A stretch of 64,000 bases of DNA, from assembly GCF_022808695.1 (NCBI RefSeq), contig NZ_JAKZKW010000008.1:62001-126000 (forward strand), read 5' to 3'. Shown here one piece after another: positions 36,701 through 44,800 of the stretch. Source of the stretch: Fundidesulfovibrio soli. Its GTDB lineage: Bacteria > Desulfobacterota > Desulfovibrionia > Desulfovibrionales > Desulfovibrionaceae. How positions within the stretch are numbered: position 1 is the first letter of the stretch; each line of letters starts with the position of its first letter. The notes beneath the pieces were generated by a model. It worked only from the letters and a program-made list of their open reading frames with translations, ran no database searches and was not told the DNA's origin. The position numbers and the translations under genes are program-made.

Positions 36701-36779
36701 GCTTGTAGCCCGAGGCGAACACGGAGAGCGCGGCCCCAGCGCCAAGGCCCTTGAGGACGGTGCGGCGGTCGATGCTCAT
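33708..36779 (-). CDS. ttrA: molybdopterin oxidoreductase, tetrathionate reductase subunit A-like
   Basis: 1023 residues, close to TtrA length. N-terminus DRRTVLKGLGAGAALSVFA is a twin-arginine signal or anchor. A 4Fe-4S site is formed by Cys77, Cys80, Cys84 and a later Cys (TACGRGNA). The segment NHQGNCGLTMRAGYAAMLG followed by CTFYLSVGSAPANAGNPF is characteristic of the TtrA/SrdA branch of the DMSO reductase superfamily. The C-terminal molybdopterin-binding domain ends with GYGHWALG. Predicted to be the periplasmic catalytic subunit reducing tetrathionate or a related oxyanion with electrons from quinol. The substrate is inferred from family only; selenate or other sulfur compounds remain possible. 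Confidence 0.85.
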   Translation of the reverse strand: MSIDRRTVLKGLGAGAALSVFASGYKPTLRAMLLYPVQSDPAKQRNNWPHLEPEATVDKATGEVTFNRQQYLAGSICLGCTSICGVRVRMDNVFGSVLRVSGNPYHPLAAQPPAPYEASLADTVRALSAHQGSGLSQRATACGRGNAVLDKLKDPYRVLTPLKRLGPRGSGKWEPITLERLVEEISAGGDLFGEGQVEGLAALLDGKPIDPASPELGSRANQLACIFGYANGRMQFFQRFAAGSFGTINIANHQGNCGLTMRAGYAAMLGDFQEYPHLKPDYANCTFYLSVGSAPANAGNPFMYQAAHAARARAEGGPRLVVVDPVLTNSDNACCGERTEWVPVRPGTDGALVMGMIRRILETRGYQAGHLACAGPLAAKNAGEAAWTNAAHLVVADPAAKDFGQFLRARELSPEAAENALLARDVATGDMVAHDQAQGPCSIFFSGSVATPARTVAVKTALQLLLEEAQSKTLAEYAKACGVPQADIVRLADEFAANGRTAVADCHGGTMHAGGFYTAYAVALLNALAGNLNRKGGTGVGGGKYKDFGPGPRYNLADFPGKAKPGGVRLSRQGFPYEKTSEFKRLVESGAKPYPARAPWYPFSNSVQSEYLPSALSAYPYPLKAMLFWASNPVYGQAGLMNTSAGQIKDPKRIPLMVCVDAFMTETAALCDYVVPDVALYEGFGCATPWAGPLSKVSSVAWPCVKSPVARTPAGDPVCMESFLITLAKRLGLPGFGPEAIADAQGGKHPLERPEDWYHRAVANMAFDGKPVADAAQEDMDASGVSKLAESLARVLTPEEAAKAASVYCRGGRFEPVEKGWQGELLASRWEKPVQIWNENVSRAINSMTGKRLKGTAAWIEPAFCEGTPVRAVYPEEKWPFSIVSTKSQLMAAGAVGSKRLHAIRPESEVAVCEADAARLGLRTGDRVRLETPDGSVEARVTVRRGVMEGVVAVEHGYGHWALGAKEMSFGAKTLPASPLRGAGAASNLLGLKDPFRKGFSTLGDIAVGANARNALPARIVKL

Positions 36780-37846
36780 GCGGGGTCTCCGTGGGCGGTT
36801 TGGGCGTCGGCGGGGGCTTCGGGCTGGGCCGGGGCGGCGGGCGCGTCAGTCGCGGCCTGAGTTTTGGGTGCGGCGGGCTCAGTCTTTGCCGGGCGGCTCA
36901 TGACCATGGAGGCGATGAACATGAGCGCCACGAACAGCGCGGGCTGGGCCAGCACGCCCAGGATGTCCGTGTGCCCCAGCAGATGCGGCTCGCCCTGGGC
37001 GCGGCCCAGCGCGGCGGACTGCCCCAGCAGCAGGATGCCCAGGCGCGCGCCCAGGCCACCGGCCAGCGCCAGCAGGCAGGCCCAGGTCAGCGGGCCGGAG
37101 AGGGATTTGGGCCTGTCCAGGAAGAGCGCCCCGGCCAGCAGCAGGGCCAGGGCCGAGCCGCCCAGCAGGGCCGAACCCCAGGGCCAGCCGGGCGCATCAG
37201 GCCAGGAGCCCAGCAGGCCCCACACGGCCAGCGCCCCGCCGGAGCCCAGCGCGCCAAGGGCGGCGGCCAGCCGCACGATCAGGGACTGCGCCGCCGCGCC
37301 GCCGTGGGCCAGGTCCAGCCAGAGGGCCAGCCCAAGGCCGCAAGGCAGCGCCGAGGCGAGCAGCACCGCCGAGGCGTACGGGTTGGCCCAGAGGGGCACT
37401 CCGGCGGCCCGGGCGATCTCGAACCAAGTGTAGGCCAGCACGCCGAGCGCGGCCAGCAGGCCCAGGCCCGCAACTGCTTTCTTCGGCACGGGCAGGGTGC
37501 GCTTGAGCCCCACGCAGCCCAGGGCCCCGGCCAGCACGAACAGGCTGATGGCCGCCACGCCCCAGGAGAGCGGGGAGCTCGGGGTGAAGTGCGGGATCAG
37601 GGTGTAGAACTTGTGGGGGCTAAGCATCTCAGCGATGAGGTTCAGCGGGGCGCAAAGGCCCAGGCCCGTGGCGGCCAGCAGGCCCCAGGCACCGAGCCCG
37701 CGCAGCCTCTCTGAGTTGGCGGCCCTGGCGGCCAGCCCGGCCAGCATGGCCCAGGCGCCGGCCTGGATCATCAGCAGGTACAGGGCTGCGTGCATCTCCC
37801 ACACGGGCTGGTGCCGGAAGGCGGTGAGTTCGATCAGCGTGCTCAT
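36776..37846 (-). CDS. ttrC: NrfD/TtrC-like membrane quinol-oxidising subunit
   Basis: 356 residues with about nine hydrophobic helices, starting MSTLIELTAFRHQPVWEMHA. The NrfD-family layout fits the integral membrane partner that passes quinol electrons to the iron-sulfur subunit. The upstream in-frame region lies inside ttrB and was rejected. The start overlaps ttrB by 4 bases and the end overlaps ttrA by 4 bases. The last 40 residues are Ala/Pro/Gln-rich and probably cytoplasmic. Confidence 0.85.
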   Translation of the reverse strand: MSTLIELTAFRHQPVWEMHAALYLLMIQAGAWAMLAGLAARAANSERLRGLGAWGLLAATGLGLCAPLNLIAEMLSPHKFYTLIPHFTPSSPLSWGVAAISLFVLAGALGCVGLKRTLPVPKKAVAGLGLLAALGVLAYTWFEIARAAGVPLWANPYASAVLLASALPCGLGLALWLDLAHGGAAAQSLIVRLAAALGALGSGGALAVWGLLGSWPDAPGWPWGSALLGGSALALLLAGALFLDRPKSLSGPLTWACLLALAGGLGARLGILLLGQSAALGRAQGEPHLLGHTDILGVLAQPALFVALMFIASMVMSRPAKTEPAAPKTQAATDAPAAPAQPEAPADAQTAHGDPA

Positions 37847-38535
37847 CGGAAGGTCTCCTCGGTCACGCGGCGCTCGCGTGCGACGGCCGGGTCGGCCTGC
37901 GGCAGGGCCATGCCCTCGGGCAGGCCGATGTAGAACACCTGGGGCTTGGCCCCGGCCTGGGGCGCGAGCGTCACGGCCTTGTGCTCCGCCAGGAGGCGGG
38001 CCGCTGCGCTGGCGGGGTCGTTCACATCGCCCACGGTGCGGGCCTTGCCGATGCAGGTCTCCACGCAGGCAGGCAGCAGCCCGGCGTCCAGGCGGTGGAC
38101 GCACAGGGAGCACTTGTCCGCCGAGCGCGTTTCGCGGTTGAGGAAGCGGGCCGAGTAGGGGCAGTTGAGAACGCAGTAGCCGCAGCCCACGCAGCGCTGG
38201 GCGTCAACCAGCACCAGTCCGTCGGCGCGGCGGAAGGTGGCCTTGGCCGGGCAGCCGGGCACGCAGGGCGGGTTGTCGCAGTGGTTGCAGAGCGCGGGCA
38301 GCAGGATCTTGCGCGGCCTGCCTTGCTCCAGGGTCTCGAAATCGCTTACCGAAGTGCGGAATTCGCCAAGGGGGGTGCCGTTCTCCATGGCGCAGGCCAC
38401 GGTGCAGGCCTGGCAGCCCACGCAGCGCCGCAGGTCAACGACCATGACCCAGCGTTGGGGCGGCGGCGGGGGCGGCGCGGCCTCGCGCTTCTTGCCGCCG
38501 AATGAGAAAAACTCCAGGAAGTCCCGGCGCTCCAT
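37843..38535 (-). CDS. ttrB: 4Fe-4S ferredoxin subunit, TtrB-like
   Basis: 230 residues with four cysteine clusters typical of NrfC/TtrB/DmsB: CVGCQACTVAC (about 38-48), CNHCDNPPCVPGCP, CVGCGYCVLNCP and CSLC..ACVETC. Carries electrons from the membrane subunit to the molybdenum subunit. The N-terminus MERRDFLEFFSF has a twin-arginine-like RR but lacks a long hydrophobic stretch. A proline run at 21-26 follows. First gene of the ttrB-ttrC-ttrA-torD order. Confidence 0.9.
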   Translation of the reverse strand: MERRDFLEFFSFGGKKREAAPPPPPPQRWVMVVDLRRCVGCQACTVACAMENGTPLGEFRTSVSDFETLEQGRPRKILLPALCNHCDNPPCVPGCPAKATFRRADGLVLVDAQRCVGCGYCVLNCPYSARFLNRETRSADKCSLCVHRLDAGLLPACVETCIGKARTVGDVNDPASAAARLLAEHKAVTLAPQAGAKPQVFYIGLPEGMALPQADPAVARERRVTEETFR

Positions 38536-38658
38536 GGGCTGCTCCGTCTGGTAATTGTTCGAGTTTGTTGACTATTCAGTGCGGAAAGCCAGCGCATGAA
38601 ACTAGCAGATGGTTCGGGGGATTGCAAACGCGCCGGTTCGGAAGCCTGGGCAGGCCCC

Positions 38659-38690
38659 GAAAAACAACAGCCCCCCATGACGGGGGGCTG
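38659..38690 (-). terminator. terminator of degP
   Basis: CAGCCCCCC (38668-38676) pairs with GGGGGGCTG (38682-38690) around ATGAC. On the minus strand the stem is followed by a T-rich run, about 80 bases after the degP stop. Confidence 0.8.
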
Positions 38691-38769
38691 ATGCGGGGTG
38701 CGAGGCAGGCGGCTCCGGGGGGCTGGGGCCGGAGCCGCGCGAGGGGATCAATTCATGCCGGGCAGTGCT

Positions 38770-40167
38770 CTATTGCACCGGGATGGAGCGGAACACCGGC
38801 TGCCCCTGGCGCTTGATGAGCACCAGGACCGCGCCGTTGGCCTTGCCTTCCTTGTTCACGATCTGGGCCACGTCGGCCACGCTGCCCACCGGGCGCTGGT
38901 TCACTTCCACCAGCACGTCCCCCCGGCGGATGCCCACCTCGGCGGCAGGGGAGCCCGGGGCCACGTTGACCACCAGCAGCCCGTCCACGGGGCGGCCGTT
39001 GCGCGGGTCCACGTTGGAGAGGGACATGCCCAGCGTGCTGGATTCGTCGCCCTGGTCCTGCTCTTCGGCCTTGCCGAGCTTCTTGGGGTCGCGCTCGGTG
39101 AGCGTGACCTTCACGGTCTTGGTCTGGCCCTTGCGCAGCACGGTGGCGGACACGGTGTCGCCGGGGGCCATGGTGCCGATGCGCGCGGTGAGCTCGTGGG
39201 AGTCGGTGACGGCCTGGCCGTTGACCTCGGTGATCACGTCGCCGGAGACGATGCCCGCCTTCTCGGCCGGGCTGCCCGGGCTCACCTGGCTGACCAGCGC
39301 GCCGTGGGTGGAGGACAGGCCCAGGGCCTTGGCGGTGTTCTCGTCGATGGACTGGATGGTCACGCCCATCATGCCGCGGCGCACCTTGCCCTTGCTCTTG
39401 AGCTGGGCCACCACCTCCTTGGCGATGTTGGAGGGGATGGCGAAGCCGATGCCCTGGCCCGAGGAGACGATGGCCGTGTTGATGCCGATGACCTCGCCGT
39501 CCAGGTTGAGGAGCGGGCCGCCGGAGTTGCCCGGGTTGATGGAGGCGTCGGTCTGGATGAAGTCGTCGTAGGGGCCGGCGCCGATCACGCGGCCCTTGGC
39601 CGAGATGATGCCCGCCGTGACCGTGTGGGACAGGCCGAAGGGGTTGCCGATGGCCATGATCCAGTCGCCCACGCGCATTTTGGCGGAGTCGCCCAGCTTG
39701 AGGTAGGGCAGGCTGGAGCCGTTGTCGATCTTGATGAGCGCCAGGTCGGTCTCGGGGTCGGTGCCGATGACCTTGGCGGCGATGGTCTTCTCGCCCTTCT
39801 GGAGCTTCACGTTGATGCGGTCGGCCTTCTCCACCACATGGTTGTTGGTCAGGATGTAGCCGTCGGCCGAGATCAGGAAACCGGAACCCAGCGAGCGGCT
39901 GCGCTGCTGCTGTTGCGGGTCGCGGTTGAAGAACTGGTCGAACTGGTCGAAGAAGTCGTCAAAAGGAGTCCCGCGGGGGATGTTGCGTTGCGTGCGCGGC
40001 TGTTGCTGCTGCTTGGGGATGGTCTCGGTGAAGATGTTCACCACGGCCGGTCCGGCCTTTTCGGCCAGGTCGGCGAGCTTGGGCAGTTCGGCCAGGGCCT
40101 GGCCCACAGTGAACAGGACGAGAAGGGAGCAGGTGAGCGCGATGCGGATGAGCTTCGTCCTTAACAT
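38770..40167 (-). CDS. degP: periplasmic serine protease DegP/HtrA
   Basis: Envelope quality-control protease and chaperone. The ATG at 40167 follows GGAG and gives 465 residues with signal peptide (1-26, ending ALA). Catalytic triad His110 (TNNHVVE), Asp141 (ETDLALIKI) and Ser215 (NPGNSGGPL). A glutamine-rich flexible loop lies at 53-58 and 85-88 (the LA-loop region). Two PDZ domains follow at about 250-345 and 375-460. It lies downstream of a CpxRA-like pair on the same strand, so it is a likely output of that system. Confidence 0.94.
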   Translation of the reverse strand: MLRTKLIRIALTCSLLVLFTVGQALAELPKLADLAEKAGPAVVNIFTETIPKQQQQPRTQRNIPRGTPFDDFFDQFDQFFNRDPQQQQRSRSLGSGFLISADGYILTNNHVVEKADRINVKLQKGEKTIAAKVIGTDPETDLALIKIDNGSSLPYLKLGDSAKMRVGDWIMAIGNPFGLSHTVTAGIISAKGRVIGAGPYDDFIQTDASINPGNSGGPLLNLDGEVIGINTAIVSSGQGIGFAIPSNIAKEVVAQLKSKGKVRRGMMGVTIQSIDENTAKALGLSSTHGALVSQVSPGSPAEKAGIVSGDVITEVNGQAVTDSHELTARIGTMAPGDTVSATVLRKGQTKTVKVTLTERDPKKLGKAEEQDQGDESSTLGMSLSNVDPRNGRPVDGLLVVNVAPGSPAAEVGIRRGDVLVEVNQRPVGSVADVAQIVNKEGKANGAVLVLIKRQGQPVFRSIPVQ

Positions 40168-40259
40168 GGTCTTCTCCTGGTGTTGGGCGGTCTGCGCCCG
40201 TGATGGGAGCAATTAAATCACGTGAATGACAGAAATATTTCCCAAGGATGAACGGATGT

Positions 40260-41642
40260 TCATCCTGGCTGTGCCGCGGGGACGGTGAGGCTGATCCTGA
40301 GGCCGGGGGCGTTGTCGCCCAGCTCGAGCCTGCCTCCGTGCAGCCGGGCCACGGCCGCAACCAGCGAGAGGCCCAGGCCGGAGCCCGGGGTGTTGCGGCT
40401 CTGGTCCAGCCGGTAGAACCGGGAGAGCACGTGGGCGCGCTCGGCTTCGGGCACGCCCGGCCCGCTGTCCGCCACCGTGAGCACGGACTCGCCCTCCCCG
40501 GAGGCCACCTCCACGCGGATGGCCCCGCCCTCGGGCGTGTACTTCACGGCGTTGTCCAGCAGGTTGGCCACCGCCTGGGAGAGCAGGTGGCGGTTGCCCA
40601 GCACGTTCGCGCCCGTCTCCAGGTTGAGGGTCATGGTGATGGATTTGTCCTCGGCCAAAGGCTCGTACAGTTCGGTGGCGTCCTGCGCGAGCATGGCCAG
40701 GTCCAGCTGCTCGAAGGCGTCCCGCGCGGCCGCCGCCTCGGCCCGGGCGATGGTCAGCAGGGCGTTGAAGGTCGCGATGATGGCCTCGGCCTGGTCGATG
40801 GCGTCCTCGATGGCCTGGCGCTGGGCCGCGGGGTCGGGGTCCTCCAGGAGGGCCAGCTCCAGGCGGGAGCGCAGGCGCGTCAGGGGGCTGCGCAGGTCGT
40901 GGGCGATGTTGTCGCCCACCTGGCGCACGGCCACCACCAACTCGCCGATGCGGTCGAGCATGGCGTTGAGGTTCTGGGCCAGGCTGTCGAACTCGTCGCC
41001 GGAGCCGGTCAGGGGAATGCGCTGGGTGAAGGTGCCGCCCATGATCTTGCGGCTGGCGCGGTTGACGTCCTCCAGGCGGCGCAGAAGCTTGTTGCTCATC
41101 ACCTGGCCCCAGACCAGGCCCATGAGCACCGTGCACAACAGGCCGATTGCCATGGCCCGGGCCATGACGGCCTGGGCGCGCAACACGTCGGAGAGCTCGC
41201 GCCCCACCAGCATGTGCACCTTGCCCATGAGCGTGACCACGAACACCCGCGCCTCCAGGGGGTGGGCCACGTCCTCGGCGGTCACGGAGATGGTGTGCCA
41301 CTCCGGGAAGCCGCGCGGCTCGATGGATTTGGGCCACAGGCGCATGTTGCCCGCCAGGTAGTGGAACTCGCGGTCCACCAATAGGTAGATGTTGGCCTGG
41401 GAGGAGCCGCTTCGCTGGCGGCTGGAGATCTGCATGGAGAGCGCCGCCAGGCCGCGCTCGTCGTACTGCTCCACCAGCCCCCAGGTCTCGCTCTCGATGA
41501 TCTCGTCGGTCTGGCGGATCATGAACGTCACCGCCGCCCAGTAGATGAAGCCGAAGACCACCGTGGCGGTGATGGCGAAGATGCCCACGTACCACAGGGC
41601 CAGGCGGAAACTGAACGACTTAAGGAGCTTCAGACGGATCAC
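40260..41642 (-). CDS. sensor histidine kinase (HAMP-HisKA)
   Basis: 460 residues. TM1 about 12-38, periplasmic domain 40-158, TM2 about 160-180, HAMP 181-235, HisKA with His248 (AHDLRSPLTRLRS), HATPase with NLLDNAVKYTPEGG, DSGPGV and GSGLGLSLV. It is the cognate kinase of the upstream OmpR-type regulator, with which it overlaps by 23 bases. DegP follows 92 bases later. The arrangement suggests an envelope-stress sensor; the signal is not evident. Confidence 0.92.
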   Translation of the reverse strand: MIRLKLLKSFSFRLALWYVGIFAITATVVFGFIYWAAVTFMIRQTDEIIESETWGLVEQYDERGLAALSMQISSRQRSGSSQANIYLLVDREFHYLAGNMRLWPKSIEPRGFPEWHTISVTAEDVAHPLEARVFVVTLMGKVHMLVGRELSDVLRAQAVMARAMAIGLLCTVLMGLVWGQVMSNKLLRRLEDVNRASRKIMGGTFTQRIPLTGSGDEFDSLAQNLNAMLDRIGELVVAVRQVGDNIAHDLRSPLTRLRSRLELALLEDPDPAAQRQAIEDAIDQAEAIIATFNALLTIARAEAAAARDAFEQLDLAMLAQDATELYEPLAEDKSITMTLNLETGANVLGNRHLLSQAVANLLDNAVKYTPEGGAIRVEVASGEGESVLTVADSGPGVPEAERAHVLSRFYRLDQSRNTPGSGLGLSLVAAVARLHGGRLELGDNAPGLRISLTVPAAQPG

Positions 41643-42306
41643 GCAGGATGTACCCCGCCCCCCTCACGGTGTGGATCAGGGGCTTGTCGAAATCCTTGTC
41701 GACCTTGCTGCGCAACCGGGAGACGTGCACGTCGATGACGTTGGTCTGGGGGTCGAAGGCGTAGTCCCAGACGCGCTCCAGCAGCATGGTCCGTGTGACC
41801 ACCTGCCCGGCGTGGCGCATGAAGTACTCCAGCAGGGAGAACTCCTTGGGCTTGAGGTCGATGGGCTTGCCCGCGCGCTTCACGGTGCGGGCGGTCAGGT
41901 CCAGCTCCAGGTCGGCCACCTGGAGCACGGTGAGCATCTTTTCGGCGCGGCCGCGCCTGCCCAGGGACTCGATGCGGGCCATGAGCTCCGCGAAGGCGAA
42001 GGGCTTGGTCAGGTAGTCGTCGCCGCCGGCGCGCAGGCCCTCCACGCGGGCGTCCACGTCGGAGAGGGCCGAGAGCACCAGCACGGGGGTGGTGTCCCCT
42101 GCGGCGCGGATGGCCTTGAGGATGGAGAGGCCGTCCAGGTTGGGCAGCATCCTGTCCAGCACGATCACGTCATAGCCGCCCGCCGTGGCCCGGATCAGGC
42201 CCTCGCGCCCGTCGGCCACGTGGTCCACGGTGAGGCCCTGCTCCTTGAGGCCCTTCACCAGATAGGAGGCGGCTTGCGGGTCGTCTTCCACCAGAAGAAC
42301 GCGCAT
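41620..42306 (-). CDS. OmpR/PhoB-family response regulator
   Basis: 228 residues: receiver with EDD at 7-9, phosphoacceptor Asp51 and conserved Lys in LTKPFAF, followed by a winged-helix DNA-binding domain (about 130-225, ending TVRGAGYILRD). It begins 3 bases after the UDP-glucose pyrophosphorylase stop and overlaps the kinase, so all are probably one transcript. Likely regulates degP and possibly its own unit. Confidence 0.94.
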   Translation of the reverse strand: MRVLLVEDDPQAASYLVKGLKEQGLTVDHVADGREGLIRATAGGYDVIVLDRMLPNLDGLSILKAIRAAGDTTPVLVLSALSDVDARVEGLRAGGDDYLTKPFAFAELMARIESLGRRGRAEKMLTVLQVADLELDLTARTVKRAGKPIDLKPKEFSLLEYFMRHAGQVVTRTMLLERVWDYAFDPQTNVIDVHVSRLRSKVDKDFDKPLIHTVRGAGYILRDPSEAP

Positions 42307-42309
42307 GGC

Positions 42310-43749
42310 CTAGAACCTCACTTCCCCCGTGAGCGCCGTTCCGTCCGGGATGTGAACCTGGGCGCCCGAGGCGTTGATCACCGTGGCTGTGCCGCTGACG
42401 GTGACGTTTTTTCCGAAAACCACGTCTCCCTTGATGGTCAGGCAGGAACAATCCTTGAGCGAGGGCGCCCCGTGCGGGAAGCGGGCGCTGAAGTCGTCGA
42501 TGCGCTTGTAGAAGTGGCCGTCCAGGTGCACCACGGGCATGGGTCCCTTGTGCGCGCTGGCTGGCACCACGGTCTTCTCCGGGCTGACCTCGTAGCAGTC
42601 GGACATGACCACCAGCAGGTCCGCCGTGGTCTTCACCGGGGCGAAGCGCGTGCGCGGCACCTTGATGGCCTGGGCGGACTCGAAGGCCGACACGGCCGAG
42701 CCCATGGCCGTCTCGATCTGGATCACCTCGGGGGACTTGTGGTCGCGCGGGTCCAGGGTCTTGGGGTTGAGGATCAGGTCCAGCGGCATCATGCCGTTGG
42801 CCACGAACACCTTCTCCATGGCGCGCAGGTCGATCCAGAGGGAGTTGGTGTTGAAGAAGCGGTGCTTGGTGATGTCCTGGAAGGCGTCCAGGTCCTTGTC
42901 GGGGCACTGGGCGATCTCGCGCAGCACCAGGCGGCCGTTGGAGCGCTGGCGGGCCAGGTGGCCGCCCTTGCGGTCCGAGGCGGTGCGACCGGCCACCTCC
43001 ATGAGGAAGGGTGAGCCCTGGCTGACCATGTAGCCCAGGATGCGCTCGTCCATCACCGCGCCCAGGTTGTCCGAGTTGGAGATGAAGGCGTAGTGGAAAC
43101 CCCGGTCCAGGAGCTTGCGCAGGATCTTGGAGGTCACCAGCGCGGTGTAGAGGTCGCCGTGGCCGGGCGGGTTCCATTCCAGCTCGGGGTTGCCGGGCCA
43201 GGTGGCGGGCGAGAGGTCCTTGTGCAGGATCTTGGGGTAGCGATGCTGCAGGAAGGCCAGGGGCAGGCTGGTGGTGCCGTTGTCGAAGCCCTCCACCTTG
43301 AGCATGGTGTCCAGGTGGGTCTTGAAGCTGTTCATGAACAACAGCGGAATGGGCTTGCCGTACTTCTCGCGCAGGGCGCGCATCTGGCCCAGGATCAGGT
43401 CCAGGAAGGTCATGGAGTCCTTCACCTGGATCAGGCTCTTGGCCTTCTCGAGCCCCATGGAGGTGCCCAGGCCGCCGTTGAGCTTGATGACCACGGTGTG
43501 GCCCATGGAATTGCGGCCCGTCTCGGCGTAGTCGGCCAGGGCCTCGTACTGGGGCACCTCGGCGTCGGTGAGCGGGAGCAGCTCGTCCTCTGGCAGCTTG
43601 CCCTGCGCGCCGTAGAGCAGCCGGGCGTAGTAGCATTTGAAGACGTTTATGACGATGGGGGGGATGCCCTGCTCCTCCATCTTCAGGCCGAAGGGGCGGA
43701 ACATCTCGATCATCGCCGGATCGGCCGTTTTCATGCAATCAAGGATCAT
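42310..43749 (-). CDS. UTP-glucose-1-phosphate uridylyltransferase (eukaryotic-type UDPGP)
   Basis: Makes UDP-glucose for polysaccharides and glycolipids. 479 residues from the ATG at 43749, which has AGGA at good spacing; upstream residues have no match. It belongs to the UDPGP (UGP2-like) family, not the bacterial GalU family. KLNGGLGTSMGLEKAKS is the nucleotide-binding loop, and NPPGHGDLYTAL and FISNSDNLGA contact the sugar nucleotide. The C-terminus is a beta-helix-like tail. Coupled to a two-component pair and DegP downstream. Confidence 0.9.
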   Translation of the reverse strand: MILDCMKTADPAMIEMFRPFGLKMEEQGIPPIVINVFKCYYARLLYGAQGKLPEDELLPLTDAEVPQYEALADYAETGRNSMGHTVVIKLNGGLGTSMGLEKAKSLIQVKDSMTFLDLILGQMRALREKYGKPIPLLFMNSFKTHLDTMLKVEGFDNGTTSLPLAFLQHRYPKILHKDLSPATWPGNPELEWNPPGHGDLYTALVTSKILRKLLDRGFHYAFISNSDNLGAVMDERILGYMVSQGSPFLMEVAGRTASDRKGGHLARQRSNGRLVLREIAQCPDKDLDAFQDITKHRFFNTNSLWIDLRAMEKVFVANGMMPLDLILNPKTLDPRDHKSPEVIQIETAMGSAVSAFESAQAIKVPRTRFAPVKTTADLLVVMSDCYEVSPEKTVVPASAHKGPMPVVHLDGHFYKRIDDFSARFPHGAPSLKDCSCLTIKGDVVFGKNVTVSGTATVINASGAQVHIPDGTALTGEVRF

Positions 43750-43819
43750 GCGCGTCCTCGCGGGTGCTGGGAGTGTAATTGCGTACCACTCCCACACATG
43801 CGTGAAATGGTTGGACGCG

Positions 43820-44707
43820 TCAAGCGGGCTGGGCGGATTCCTCCGTGTTTCGAGCGGGGCGGGAGGAGGCGTACACCGAGGCCAGGATCACCGCACCGCC
43901 CAGGGCCTGGCCCATGCTCACGGACTCACCCAGGGCCAGGTGCGCCCCGAACACCGCCACCACGGGCACGGCGTTGATGCACAGCGAGGCCGTGGGAGCC
44001 TCCACCCGCGACAGGGCGTAGTTGTAGGCCAGGAATGCGCCCACCGTGGCGAACAGGCCAAGCGCGCCCACGGCCAGCAGGCTGGCCAGGGGCACGGCAT
44101 CCGGGCTGGGCGGGTTCGTCAGGAACATGGGCAGGAAGAAGATCGCGCCCCAGGCCATCTGCAAAGCCGTGAAGCCGAGCGGAGCGACGCTTGCGCTCAG
44201 ACGCCCCGTGGCCACCATGTACACGGATGCCGAGGCCACGGCCCCGAGCATCAGGGCGTCGCCCGTGTTCACGGGGCCTCCGCCAACGCCCACCAGCATG
44301 GCGACCCCGGCCAGGGAGGCGGCCACGCCCGCCATGCTGCGCAGGCTCGGGCTTCGGCGCTCCACGACGGAGGAGAGGGCCAGGACCATCATGGGGATGG
44401 CCGCCGCGATGAGCGAGGCGTTGGTGGCCGTGGTCAGGCGCAGGGCCCAGGTCTCCAGGGCGAAATAGCAACCCGGGAAGACCACCGACACGGCCAGCAC
44501 CTGGAGGTGCACCCGCAGGGGCAGGCGCAGCGATCCGCTGGCAAAGGCGGGCGGCAGGAGCAGCAGGCATGCCAGCCCGAAACGCAGGAACAGGATGGAG
44601 GAGGGGCTCAGGCCCTCCAGTGCGATCTTGGTGGCCGTGAAGGAAAGGCCCCAGAAGAGCACGGACGCCGCCAGGGCGGCGTAGGGGGCGTAGGAGGCGC
44701 GTGGCAT
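43820..44707 (-). CDS. EamA/DMT-superfamily transporter
   Basis: 295 residues, ten predicted membrane helices in two EamA halves. The first half starts YAALAASVLFWGLSFTATKI and the second begins near residue 145 with GDALMLGAVASASVYMVATG. Typical of small-molecule or amino-acid exporters. The AraC-type gene upstream (93 bases, same strand) is the probable regulator. Substrate unknown. Confidence 0.88.
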   Translation of the reverse strand: MPRASYAPYAALAASVLFWGLSFTATKIALEGLSPSSILFLRFGLACLLLLPPAFASGSLRLPLRVHLQVLAVSVVFPGCYFALETWALRLTTATNASLIAAAIPMMVLALSSVVERRSPSLRSMAGVAASLAGVAMLVGVGGGPVNTGDALMLGAVASASVYMVATGRLSASVAPLGFTALQMAWGAIFFLPMFLTNPPSPDAVPLASLLAVGALGLFATVGAFLAYNYALSRVEAPTASLCINAVPVVAVFGAHLALGESVSMGQALGGAVILASVYASSRPARNTEESAQPA

Positions 44708-44800
44708 GGGATACTCCGGGATGGGATTGTCGGGTCGCGGGAGGCGATACCCCGGAGCGGGGCGGGGATTCTTGGATGAAATTGCGCTGGGCGCTCCCGA

